From: Saprospiraceae bacterium
GTDB taxonomy: Bacteria > Bacteroidota > Bacteroidia > Chitinophagales > Saprospiraceae
Direction of reading: 5' to 3'
Assembly (NCBI GenBank): GCA_020628645.1
Contig: JAHDES010000014.1
Location: forward strand, 1 to 35,356
Length of the DNA stretch: 35,356 nucleotides
The position numbers and the translations under genes are program-made. Shown one piece after another: positions 23,751-31,385 of this stretch (positions are counted from its first letter, which is position 1; every line of letters starts with the position of its first letter). Below the pieces are notes generated by a model. That model searched no databases. It was not told where the DNA came from and was given only the letters and a program-made list of their open reading frames with translations.

Positions 23751-24494
23751 ATGAATAAAATACTACTCTCTTTGTTGTTAGGAGGTCTTTTCCTTTCAGC
23801 TACTTATATTGCAAATGCCCCTGATACTGGACTAGTCGCTTACTATTCGTTTAATGATTGTGATGCTAAAGATGAAACGAAAGGAGGAAGTGACGGCAAT
23901 TTATTTGGCAATATTTCTTGCTGGTGTGGAGTAGATGGTAATGGTTTAATGCTCAATGGCAATACAGATTATATTGAATTCGAAGGTAAAGTCAATCAAT
24001 GCTTCAATACAACTGATTTTACGGTCAGTTTTTATATTAAACCGCTTTCTAAATCAATCTTTCGAGAAAGTTTACTCGCAAAACGTTCCCTTTGTGATGA
24101 CAATAATATGCTTGATTTACAATGGAATCCAATGCATAACGAAGTCTTGGTTGATTTTCATGAAAATGAACATAAAGCCTTCACTTATCTTGATACAGAA
24201 GTAGAAGGAGTGGGGTGGTATCACATCGCTATTGTGCGAAATGGAATCAATGCTTTCACCTATGTAAATGGACAATTACGCCAGCATTCTCGTCGCTGTA
24301 GTGGTGTGGATATAGGCAATGATGCCCTGCTCAATTTTGGTAATAGTCCTTGTGTGAGAGGGGGCAGTACTCGTCGATTTAAAGGCGTAGTAGACGAATT
24401 ACGCATCTATGATAAAGCCCTCGATGAAGCAGAAATTATGCAACTCTACTCTAAATATCCAGTAGAAATGGCGGAGTTGAATTGTGTTACTTAA
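23751..24494 (+). CDS. secreted LamG-domain protein without sorting signal
   Basis: A 247-aa protein with a signal peptide (MNKILLSLLLGGLFLSATYI, cleavage near ANA). The rest is one LamG/concanavalin-like beta-sandwich: GLVAYYSFNDCDAKDET at the start, FTVSFYIKPLSKS in the middle, WYHIAIVRNG and FKGVVDELRIYDKALDEAEI at the end. Such domains usually bind glycans. It is a shorter paralogue of the 403-aa protein at 25012, but it ends shortly after the LamG domain (MAELNCVT) and has no T9SS domain. It may therefore stay in the periplasm or be released in another way. Confidence 0.8.
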   Translation: MNKILLSLLLGGLFLSATYIANAPDTGLVAYYSFNDCDAKDETKGGSDGNLFGNISCWCGVDGNGLMLNGNTDYIEFEGKVNQCFNTTDFTVSFYIKPLSKSIFRESLLAKRSLCDDNNMLDLQWNPMHNEVLVDFHENEHKAFTYLDTEVEGVGWYHIAIVRNGINAFTYVNGQLRQHSRRCSGVDIGNDALLNFGNSPCVRGGSTRRFKGVVDELRIYDKALDEAEIMQLYSKYPVEMAELNCVT

Positions 24495-24534
24495 TAAAAT
24501 CTTTCCACTGATCTAAAATAACATATCTTATCCT

Positions 24535-24542
24535 TACCTTTG
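24535..24542 (+). promoter_or_regulatory. -7 box candidate for ybaB
   Basis: TACCTTTG fits TAnnTTTG and lies 58 bp before the ybaB ATG. No clear -33 TTG was seen at the usual distance. Confidence 0.3.
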
Positions 24543-24599
24543 GGCTTGAATTTAGTGTTGAACTGGATTCACACTACTTTACTTATCAAAAAAGAAGAT

Positions 24600-24920
24600 A
24601 TGTTTGACGATTTATTAGGCAATTTTGAAGCCCAGCAAGAACAAATGCAGCAACAACTAGCCAGCATCAGCGTTAATGCAGAGGCGGGTGATGGTGCTAT
24701 ACATGTAACAGCTAATGCTAATCGAACAATTACCAATATACAAATTGATCCTTCTAAATTAGATTTGTCAGATACCGAGCAATTAGAAGACCTAATGATG
24801 GTGGCGATTAATCGGGTCTTGGAAGCAGCTGCAGCAAAAGAAGCAGAAGCATCTCAAAGCTTATTGCAAAAGATGATGCCTCCAGGGATGGGAGATCTAG
24901 GTGGGTTGTTTGGCAAGTAA
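24600..24920 (+). CDS. ybaB: YbaB/EbfC nucleoid-associated protein
   Basis: The ATG at 24600 is chosen, since the longer frame from 24540 adds an unrelated hydrophobic stretch. The 106-aa protein has the family layout: a helix with Gln repeats (FEAQQEQMQQQLASI), a central beta-hairpin (VTANANRTITNIQIDPSKL), and a C-terminal helix (VAINRVLEAAAAKEAEASQ) followed by a Met/Gly-rich tail MMPPGMGDLGG. Members form dimers that bind DNA and coat the nucleoid. It sits between two LamG paralogues; recR and dnaX, its frequent partners elsewhere, are not here. Confidence 0.92.
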   Translation: MFDDLLGNFEAQQEQMQQQLASISVNAEAGDGAIHVTANANRTITNIQIDPSKLDLSDTEQLEDLMMVAINRVLEAAAAKEAEASQSLLQKMMPPGMGDLGGLFGK

Positions 24921-25011
24921 TTTTTGCTATTTCTAGCAGAAATTAACAATCTTTAGATATACTATTTTAAGTAAGAATGGAGTTTAATTAAACGACATCA
25001 AATTTATTTCT

Positions 25012-26223
25012 ATGCGGATTACAATCCTAGTTTTTTTATTGATAAATGTTCTACAAGCTTTTGGACAACCAACGAATGGTTTGGTGAGTTATATTTCCTT
25101 TAATGCCAATAGTTTAGTAGAGGAGAGTGGCAATGGACAAGATGGTTTGTTTTCCAATATGCAACCTTCTTTTACCTGTGGTGTCGAAGGTAATGCGCTT
25201 GTTTTTAATGGAACAAGCGATCAAATGACCATTTTTGGACTTAATAATTTATTAACCACTCGGAATTTTACCCTTAGTTTTTATATCAAACCAGAAGCTA
25301 GCTTGAGTAGCCAATTGGTTTTATCAAAACGTTTACTTTGTAATAACCAAAATGCACTGGGTTTAGAATATTTTCCTGCTTCAAATTCTATTGATTATTT
25401 GGTAAGTGAAAACTCTAGTAAAACGCTATCTTTTCGAGAAGTATTAGACAATGAAAGTTGTTGGTATCATCTTGTTTTGATCCGAAATGGAGCTTCCAAT
25501 AAATTGTATATCAATGGCGAATTAATCGCGGATAGAAACTCAGTAACACCAATTGATTTATCAAATGATAGTGAACTCATTTTTGGTGGTGGGCCTTGTT
25601 TATCGCCAAGTGTCATTCCATTTAAAGGAGCATTGGATGAAATACGTATTTATGATCGTGCTATTGATATCGAAGAATTATCAGAAATTTATTTAGCACC
25701 TGACAATATCGCTACTAGTAAAGATACCCTGATTTTTTTGGGGACGTCCCTCAATGTGGATATTAATAATACATGTGCTACTTCCTTTTCTTGGTCACCC
25801 ACTACTGGTGTGAGTAATCCAAGCAGTCCTACGCCTACGATTACACCAACAGAAACTACGATCTATCGACTAGAATTTAATCATGGAAATTGTGTTGCAG
25901 CAGATTCTATGTTGGTAAAAGTGGTCAACCCTGAAGAATTGGACTGTGATAATGTTTTTTTACCTAAAGCATTTACACCAAATTTGGATGGTCGAAATGA
26001 TGAATTTGGCTTGAGTAATCCTTTTGCTTTAGAAGAATTGATTTCCTTTGAAATATTTGATCGTTGGGGCGGTCGCGTATTTTATACTGAAGATAAATTT
26101 GAGCGTTGGGATGGACGATTTAGAGGGCAAGAGCTTAATCCAGGGGTTTTATTGTATCGGGTCAATTATCGCTGTCAAGGAACAGAACAAACGAAAGTTG
26201 GGAGTGTAACCTTAATGCGTTAA
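25012..26223 (+). CDS. LamG protein with gliding-motility-type C-terminal domain
   Basis: A 403-aa protein with a signal peptide (MRITILVFLLINVLQAFG). Residues 22-235 are a LamG domain (FTLSFYIKPEASLS; GALDEIRIYDRAIDIEELSE). Residues 240-305 form a PKD/Ig-like strand region (TSFSWSPTTGVSNPSSPTPT). The last 85 residues are a type B T9SS C-terminal domain of the gliding-motility-associated family: LPKAFTPNLDGRNDEFGL, then FEIFDRWGGRVF, and WDGRFRGQELNPGVLLYRV. It should be exported through the type IX system and attached at the surface or released. It is the full-length paralogue of the 247-aa protein at 23751. Confidence 0.88.
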   Translation: MRITILVFLLINVLQAFGQPTNGLVSYISFNANSLVEESGNGQDGLFSNMQPSFTCGVEGNALVFNGTSDQMTIFGLNNLLTTRNFTLSFYIKPEASLSSQLVLSKRLLCNNQNALGLEYFPASNSIDYLVSENSSKTLSFREVLDNESCWYHLVLIRNGASNKLYINGELIADRNSVTPIDLSNDSELIFGGGPCLSPSVIPFKGALDEIRIYDRAIDIEELSEIYLAPDNIATSKDTLIFLGTSLNVDINNTCATSFSWSPTTGVSNPSSPTPTITPTETTIYRLEFNHGNCVAADSMLVKVVNPEELDCDNVFLPKAFTPNLDGRNDEFGLSNPFALEELISFEIFDRWGGRVFYTEDKFERWDGRFRGQELNPGVLLYRVNYRCQGTEQTKVGSVTLMR

Positions 26224-26237
26224 TTAGTTGGTATATG

Positions 26238-26245
26238 TATCTTTG
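26238..26245 (+). promoter_or_regulatory. -7 box candidate upstream of the DUF1573 gene
   Basis: TATCTTTG matches TAnnTTTG and lies 64 bp before the ATG at 26309. The nearest upstream TTG (26228-26230) is too close to serve as -33. A second possible arrangement uses TTTG at 26254-26257 with TATATTTTG at 26281-26289. Confidence 0.3.
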
Positions 26246-26308
26246 GCAATAGATTTGCGTCATAATGAATAGTCTAATTGTATATTTTGTGCTTCAAAAA
26301 AATCTATT

Positions 26309-27034
26309 ATGAATAAGATAAATCTTCTTTTTAGCTGTTTGATGGTTTGCTGTTTTTTTCTGGCTTGTTCCAGCGATACTTCTACAGCTACTACCACCAC
26401 AGAAGAATCACCTGCTTCAATAGAAGTAGCAACTGAAGCTGTTCCTGATACCGAAAAAGAAGTGATTGCAGCCACAAAAACACCTGAATTGATCGAGATT
26501 TTTGTAGAAGATCCAGATGATGTGAAAACGGCTAAAACCCCAGAAAAGAAAGCAGACGTAAAAGAAAAAGTGGCGACTGTAAGTAAAAAAACAGAATCTA
26601 ATCGTGCTACCGCACCCAAAAAAGCCTCTCCTCCTCCTAAAAAGAAAGCCTCTGGCAAAGCCACAATGGTTTTTGAACAGACGGAACATGATTTTGGCTT
26701 TATTGAACCTGGTGAGGTAATCGAACATAATTTTTACTTTACCAATACAGGAAAAGGAGAATTAATTATTAAAAATGCAGATGTTACTTGTGGATGTACG
26801 ACACCGAGTTATCCATTTATTCCTATAGCCCCCGGTGAACGAGGATTTATAGGTGTTACTTATAATAGTACAGGCAAATTGGGACGTCAAAAACCTACAG
26901 TGACCTTGTATACAAATGTTGGTACAAAGAAAATCAATATGGCAGGTTATGTGGTTTCTGCAATGGAAGAAGAAAAACCAGCTCCTGCTCCTGTTCCATC
27001 TACTAGTACCGCAATTGATTCTACTGGTAATTAA
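26309..27034 (+). CDS. DUF1573 lipoprotein
   Basis: A 241-aa lipoprotein: the signal MNKINLLFSCLMVCCFFLAC has a lipobox FLAC with Cys20. Residues 21-110 are a Thr/Ala-rich then Lys/Pro-rich low-complexity linker (KKASPPPKKKASGKA). Residues 115-220 are a DUF1573 domain with EHDFGFIEPGEVIEHNFYF, NTGKGELIIKNADVTCGCT and the IAPGERGFIGV turn. DUF1573 proteins are abundant in Bacteroidota envelopes and have an Ig-like ASPM/SPD-2/Hydin-type fold; their molecular role is not established. The CGC motif is typical. The gene ends 3 bp before a palindromic element. Confidence 0.88.
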   Translation: MNKINLLFSCLMVCCFFLACSSDTSTATTTTEESPASIEVATEAVPDTEKEVIAATKTPELIEIFVEDPDDVKTAKTPEKKADVKEKVATVSKKTESNRATAPKKASPPPKKKASGKATMVFEQTEHDFGFIEPGEVIEHNFYFTNTGKGELIIKNADVTCGCTTPSYPFIPIAPGERGFIGVTYNSTGKLGRQKPTVTLYTNVGTKKINMAGYVVSAMEEEKPAPAPVPSTSTAIDSTGN

Positions 27035-27037
27035 CCT

Positions 27038-27150
27038 AAGTTGCGGATGATTTAAGGTTCGTAAGGAGAATTTTGAGAAAAACAGCCTAAAAGGCAAGTT
27101 TTGAATCAAAATATGACGCATGAAGCTTTATAATGAATTATCCGCAACTT
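27038..27150. repeat. 113-bp imperfect palindromic element
   Basis: The ends are aagttgcggat (27038-27048) and atccgcaactt (27140-27150), perfect inverted copies, with pairing continuing to about 14 of 16 positions. Nested inside are attttga/tcaaaat and a central hairpin aaaac-a-gcct-aaa-aggc-aa-gtttt. No gene is inside, and no clear target duplication was found. It lies directly after the DUF1573 stop and could also act as a terminator. Confidence 0.5.
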
Positions 27151-27201
27151 GAATTAATTAATATTTTTTCATACTTCATCTATCCATTTAAAAAGAAAAC
27201 A

Positions 27202-28143
27202 ATGCATGATATCGACCAACAACTCATGGTCTTGTATCAAGAATTAGCTCGTAAAGAGAAAATTCGCATTCATCTCAATAATTTGTTAGCTCAAATTGAA
27301 CGAAAAAAAGAAGCCTTAATCCATATTCAAAAAATCGTAGAAAAAGAAGAAAACGATCTACATCGTATCGAAGGGCAAACCCTTTATGCTACCTTTCAGT
27401 TTATCTTAGGTAATCGAAAAGAACAACTCGAAAAAGAAAAACAGGAATATCTATCTGCCGTTATAAGACTTCGTGTAAAAGAGCAATGTTTTACTACCTT
27501 AGTTCAAGAAAAAGAACTTTTAGAACGTACTTATAATGGCTTGCATAATGTAGAATTGTCTTTTCAGGAAGTACTAGATAAAAAAGAAAAATTACTAAAG
27601 TCCAATCAAACCTATCCACTCGAATTATCACAAATCAATAATCGTATTACTAGCTATACCGCGCGAGTTCGAGAACTTCATACCACTATTCGACAAGGTG
27701 AAAAAGCTCGAAAACAACTCCATAAAATAATTATTAGTCTAGGCAAAATAGAACGATGGGGCTATGACAAAAAAGAACGACACATCCGAAAAGTGAACCA
27801 ACAAATGGATCAAACTCATAAAGAGGTGTATCTGGCAAATAGTTTCTTACAAAAATTTGAAGATGAGTTGTTGGATCTTTCCCAGCACTTTGATTTGGCG
27901 TATCAAATGGAGGTGGATAGTCTAGCTAGTTTTCTAGATCAATTTATTGATGCCTTGATTACGGATTGGATCATTAAACATAAAATTGATAATTCCCTTC
28001 ATTTTGTAGCAAATATTATGGATAAAATTGCTCGTATCAATGCTATGCTTGAATATGAAATCGAAAAAACAGAGCAATTTATAGAAGAAGAAGAGCAAGT
28101 CAAATCTAAATATATCATTGATCTTATCAAGAAAGAAAATTGA
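27202..28143 (+). CDS. cytoplasmic coiled-coil protein of unknown function
   Basis: The ATG at 27202 (MHDIDQQLMVLYQELARKEK) is preferred; the frame extends back to 27133, but that part overlaps the right arm of the palindromic element and looks non-coding. The 313-aa protein has no signal peptide or membrane segment. Charged heptad-rich stretches cover residues 10-120 (LLAQIERKKEALIHIQKIVE) and 140-215, with a helical C-terminal region to EQVKSKYIIDLI. No enzyme motif is visible. A structural or regulatory role is possible; I recognise no family. Confidence 0.7.
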   Translation: MHDIDQQLMVLYQELARKEKIRIHLNNLLAQIERKKEALIHIQKIVEKEENDLHRIEGQTLYATFQFILGNRKEQLEKEKQEYLSAVIRLRVKEQCFTTLVQEKELLERTYNGLHNVELSFQEVLDKKEKLLKSNQTYPLELSQINNRITSYTARVRELHTTIRQGEKARKQLHKIIISLGKIERWGYDKKERHIRKVNQQMDQTHKEVYLANSFLQKFEDELLDLSQHFDLAYQMEVDSLASFLDQFIDALITDWIIKHKIDNSLHFVANIMDKIARINAMLEYEIEKTEQFIEEEEQVKSKYIIDLIKKEN

Positions 28144-28174
28144 GTACTTCATAAGTGCTAAACGAAAATTGCTT

Positions 28175-28267
28175 GTATAATAATTTGTCAGTTCGAAATT
28201 GAATAAGTAATTGACTGCAAGGAAATTATGTTGAATTTTTGAGCTGACCTATAAAAAATTATTATAC
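28175..28267. repeat. 93-bp inverted-repeat structure after the coiled-coil gene
   Basis: gtataataattt (28175-28186) is perfectly mirrored by aaattattatac (28256-28267). Inside, gtcagttc (28187-28194) faces gagctgac (28241-28248) with one mismatch. Outside, aaaattg on the left faces caatttt on the right. It could be a large terminator or a MITE remnant. Confidence 0.4.
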
Positions 28268-28299
28268 CAATTTTTTTAGCTTACTACTTAAGTAGTAGG

Positions 28300-28450
28300 G
28301 CACGAATAAATTTACATTCTTAATTCCTCGAATTAGCTCAATTAACTTTCCACCAGAGTGGACAGGCATTTTCAATGACTTACCTGTCCGCCATGACAGG
28401 CGGGTAATTTTCACTATTTCAAGGAAAGTAAATTTATTTTCTCCACGTGC
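28300..28450. repeat. 150-bp composite palindromic element
   Basis: aataaatttac (28305-28315) pairs with gtaaatttatt (28428-28438); gcacg at 28300-28304 and cacgtgc at 28444-28450 extend the outer arms. The centre has ggacagg (28360-28366) with cctgtcc (28383-28389), and a tight ccgcc/ggcgg hairpin (28388-28392, 28399-28403). The GC-rich centre in AT-rich sequence is typical of REP-like elements. Confidence 0.45.
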
Positions 28451-28554
28451 CTAAAAAAGAATAGTACATAAAAATCAATTGATGTTTTACGTACCATTCT
28501 AAAGGCATAAGCTTCTCACATCTTATTTACGTTCAATAATTTACGCTATTTTAA

Positions 28555-28740
28555 TTATGATCTTAGCCTTTTAATTGGATAAGACATGGAAGCCTTTTCG
28601 GATCGAATTACGGGACTAACAGTACCGATATCTTGAATAGGAATAACGACTTGTTTTTCCTGTACTTGTTGTTTTTTGCGAACTACTGTAGTTTCTTGAA
28701 TAGCAGCAAGATTGGCGATATCGACGATAGCATCCCCCTT
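28555..28740 (-). other. overlapping +1 reading frame with coding character, continuing the GG-leader gene
   Basis: Relative to the annotated small peptide frame, the +1 frame is blocked by a TGA just before the G tract (28734-28738). After it the frame is open for 60 codons, starting GDAIVDIANLAAIQETTV and ending PIKRLRS with a TAA at 28555-28557. Its codons are mostly of the purine-any-pyrimidine type and give a balanced composition, unlike the Tyr/Arg/Ser/Cys-rich reading of the annotated frame. A length change in the five-G tract (one G fewer or two more), or +1 slippage there, would join the GG leader to this frame. It may be the original C-terminus. Confidence 0.45.
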
Positions 28741-28804
28741 TCACTTCTTCAATTTCTGCTTTTGTCAATTTAGTAGTTTGTTTCAAGTTTTTTAAGTTTC
28801 TCAT
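28616..28804 (-). CDS. GG-leader small peptide (possible RiPP/bacteriocin precursor; frame uncertain after the leader)
   Basis: A 62-aa peptide. Residues 1-24 form a double-glycine leader (NLKQTTKLTKAEIEEVKGG), with the hydrophobic and acidic spacing of peptides cleaved by C39-type ABC exporters. After GG this frame gives a 38-residue core starting CYRRYRQSCC and ending SYSRYRYC, very rich in Tyr, Arg and Ser. The leader ends on a run of five G, and the +1 frame downstream has better coding character, so this gene may be a frameshifted copy, a two-form gene, or genuine as read. No C39 exporter is in the window. It stands alone in a gene-poor stretch. Confidence 0.5.
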   Translation of the reverse strand: MRNLKNLKQTTKLTKAEIEEVKGGCYRRYRQSCCYSRNYSSSQKTTSTGKTSRYSYSRYRYC

Positions 28805-29206
28805 GGTAGTTTTTTATGTAAAAAGATTAGTTTCTCAGTGCAATTATTCACCAGAATAAAGCACATCTTGAAATTGCAAATAAGTTTGCGAGGAAAACGT
28901 GACTACGTAGTTGTTAAATATTTTAACAAAATCTATGCCAATGTACTGTTTTAGTTAGAAGAAAAGGAAATAAAATTATTTACAAGTCTAATAGAGAAAC
29001 TAATGTGACAGGATACATGGAGGTATTTGATTATACATGATAGGTTTAAATTCTAATAATTATGATGTATTTGAAGTCAGCTTAGTACAATAAGAACTAC
29101 ATTTATTTACTCAAATCAAGTAAATTTCGGATTGTATTTGATTTATTTTGTATTGCTAAGTAAATGCACTTATCTTGTGTACATAACCGACGCCCACCGT
29201 CTAGCC
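28805..29206. other. 402-bp divergent intergenic stretch
   Basis: It separates the GG-leader peptide (minus) from the histidine kinase (plus) and should hold both promoters. I see a small dyad gcaaa-taag-tttgc near 28879-28892 and no fully matching TAnnTTTG box on either strand. No gene was found; the extension of the kinase frame back to 29132 lacks domain support. Confidence 0.5.
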
Positions 29207-31375
29207 ATGAACGATATACTAATACAAGAGAAAAAATATCTCGAACAATTAAATACACTATACCAACAGCGAGAACTTGCTGCTGCCAAGCAGTTATTAG
29301 AACAATCTAATATAGTTTCTTCCTTTTCTTCTCAACTTTTAAAGGCTAAAATTTATAATACCACTGTTTATTATTCAGGAGATCGTTCCTTATATGAGAC
29401 GATTGCAACTACTTTAGTAGAAGCAACTGTTTTTATTGAAACTATCGAACAACAAATTGCTTGGAATCTAGAAAAAGGTAAATTGGCTTTGTATGAAGGC
29501 GATTATACTACGGCTCAAAATTTATTTCAACAAGCTCAAAAGTTAAGTCAGAAGAAAAAATGTGATTTATCCTTTTTGAAGAGTAAGTTGGCAAGTTGTA
29601 ATGTATACCTTGCCAAAAATAACTTTTATGAAGCCCAACAAATTGCTAAAGAAAGTCTGACTTTACTAAACAATTGTTCTCAAGAAGAACCTTACAATCG
29701 TTTAAGAGCAAAAGTATTCAATCTATTAGGTCGTATTTATATCAAACGACAAGATTACACAGAGGTATTGCGCATGAGTAGCTCTGCGCTCAAATTAAGT
29801 CGAGCGTATAAAGCAATTGATGAAGAATTAATAGCTTTGAATAATTTAGCCGTGGGTCATGGAATCAATTCTGCCTATAAAGAGGCGATGAATTATTTAT
29901 TGGAGGCACTAGAATTGGCGCGTAAGGTACAGCATCGTAAGCAAATCGCTCGTTGTCAAAGTAATATCGGATCTATTTATGCTCATTTATTTAATTATAC
30001 AGAAGCATTGCGACGATACGAAATAGTATTGACGGAATATGAGGATATAATAGACGCTAGCACAAAGGTTCATCTTTTTAATAATGTTGGAAACCTGTGG
30101 TTTACCCAAAATGAAAGTGCTAAAGCTAGTAGTTATTTTGAAAAAGCCTATGAGGCAGCAAAACAAATTAACTATCGTGAAATGCAAGCCATGAGTCTAG
30201 CTCAGTTGGGCCGTTGTGCGCAAACCATCGGTAAAAGTGAATTGGCTATTTTGAAAACCAATGCTGCCGATCAGTTTTTTCATAAAGTAGGCACTGTTAA
30301 TGGTCGCCAAATTAATAGTATTACACAAGGAAAATTAGCCTATCAAAATAAAAATTATACAGAAGCCATTCGCCTTATTAGTAAAGGAGTATTTTTTGCC
30401 AAGCAACTTAAAGATGATCTTACACAAATAAAAGGCTATCATTTATTATCAAAAATATACCAAGAGAAAAATGATTTAGCACAAGCCTATCGCTATTTAA
30501 ATGTATACACCTCTTATCGAGAAGAATATTCTAAAATTCAACGCAATAGACAATTACTAGATTTAGAAATCCAACATGGTATCCAAGAAAAACAAAAAGA
30601 AATTGAACGTCTACGCATTGAAAATCAATATCAAGCGCAACTCTTGGAACAAGCCAATGAAATCAAAGCTAAAAATGAAGCCCTAAGTGAAGTGAATGAA
30701 GAACTCAAACAATTTGCTTATGTGGCTTCGCACGACCTAAAAGAACCCCTTCGTATGATAGGCAATTTTAGTCAAATAATCTATCGCACCCATCAAGCTA
30801 ATTTTGATGAACAATCCAAAGAATATTATCATTACATTACAGAAGGCGTGCAACGAATGAATGCTTTGCTAGATGGGCTTTTGAAATATGCTACTATTGG
30901 AAAATCTGATCAGCCAGATGAATTGCACCAGCTTAATGAAATTTTGGATATTTGTCAATTATACTTGCGCCAAACCATTGCAGAGACTCAAGCTGTTATA
31001 ATAATTGATGAATTACCTGCTATTTGGTCAGATCAATCCCTTTTGATACAGCTCTTCCAAAATTTATTAAGCAATGCTATAAAATTTAGACAAAAAGATA
31101 AGCATCCCCATATCCACATTTTTGCGACAGAAGAAAAAGATCATTTTACCATCCATGTAAAAGATAATGGTATTGGTATTCCTGAAGAGCAACAGGAACG
31201 AATTTTTGCGATTTTCCAACGACTGCACAAGCGAACAGAATATGAAGGAACTGGAATTGGATTGGCAGTTTGCCAAAAGATAGTAAAGCGACTTGGTAGT
31301 GTTTTACAACTAAATTCCAAAGTAGGAGAGGGGACGACCTTCTACTTCAATTTACCCAAAACAAAATTAAAGTAA
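29207..31375 (+). CDS. soluble TPR-containing histidine kinase
   Basis: The ATG at 29207 (MNDILIQEKKYLEQ) gives 722 aa without a signal peptide or membrane segment. Residues 10-430 are TPR repeats (AKVFNLLGRIYIKRQDYTEV; ARCQSNIGSIYAHLFNYTEA; LFNNVGNLWFTQNESAKASS). A coiled coil (residues 440-500) leads to a HisKA domain with the H-box FAYVASHDLKEPLRM, phospho-acceptor His509. The ATPase domain shows the N-box LLSNAIKF, DNGIGIP near 653, and the G2 box GTGIGLAV. It autophosphorylates and passes phosphate to a partner response regulator, which is not adjacent. The sensing input is presumably a protein or cytoplasmic ligand bound by the TPR part. Confidence 0.9.
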   Translation: MNDILIQEKKYLEQLNTLYQQRELAAAKQLLEQSNIVSSFSSQLLKAKIYNTTVYYSGDRSLYETIATTLVEATVFIETIEQQIAWNLEKGKLALYEGDYTTAQNLFQQAQKLSQKKKCDLSFLKSKLASCNVYLAKNNFYEAQQIAKESLTLLNNCSQEEPYNRLRAKVFNLLGRIYIKRQDYTEVLRMSSSALKLSRAYKAIDEELIALNNLAVGHGINSAYKEAMNYLLEALELARKVQHRKQIARCQSNIGSIYAHLFNYTEALRRYEIVLTEYEDIIDASTKVHLFNNVGNLWFTQNESAKASSYFEKAYEAAKQINYREMQAMSLAQLGRCAQTIGKSELAILKTNAADQFFHKVGTVNGRQINSITQGKLAYQNKNYTEAIRLISKGVFFAKQLKDDLTQIKGYHLLSKIYQEKNDLAQAYRYLNVYTSYREEYSKIQRNRQLLDLEIQHGIQEKQKEIERLRIENQYQAQLLEQANEIKAKNEALSEVNEELKQFAYVASHDLKEPLRMIGNFSQIIYRTHQANFDEQSKEYYHYITEGVQRMNALLDGLLKYATIGKSDQPDELHQLNEILDICQLYLRQTIAETQAVIIIDELPAIWSDQSLLIQLFQNLLSNAIKFRQKDKHPHIHIFATEEKDHFTIHVKDNGIGIPEEQQERIFAIFQRLHKRTEYEGTGIGLAVCQKIVKRLGSVLQLNSKVGEGTTFYFNLPKTKLK

Positions 31376-31385
31376 GATCGTAATT

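Larger units (their letters stand above)
28144..28554. other. 411-bp gene-free stretch with two inverted-repeat structures
   Basis: No credible gene was found. It contains the inverted repeats at 28175-28267 and 28300-28450, described separately. The remaining sequence is AT-rich with no visible promoter boxes. Confidence 0.55.

Noticed and set aside
24540-24599. Longer ybaB start at the TTG 24540
   Set aside because: The added 20 residues do not belong to the YbaB family, and the ATG at 24600 gives the normal length.
26260-26728. Minus-strand frames opposite the DUF1573 lipoprotein
   Set aside because: They mirror the Thr/Lys-rich linker of a well supported gene and have no recognisable domain.
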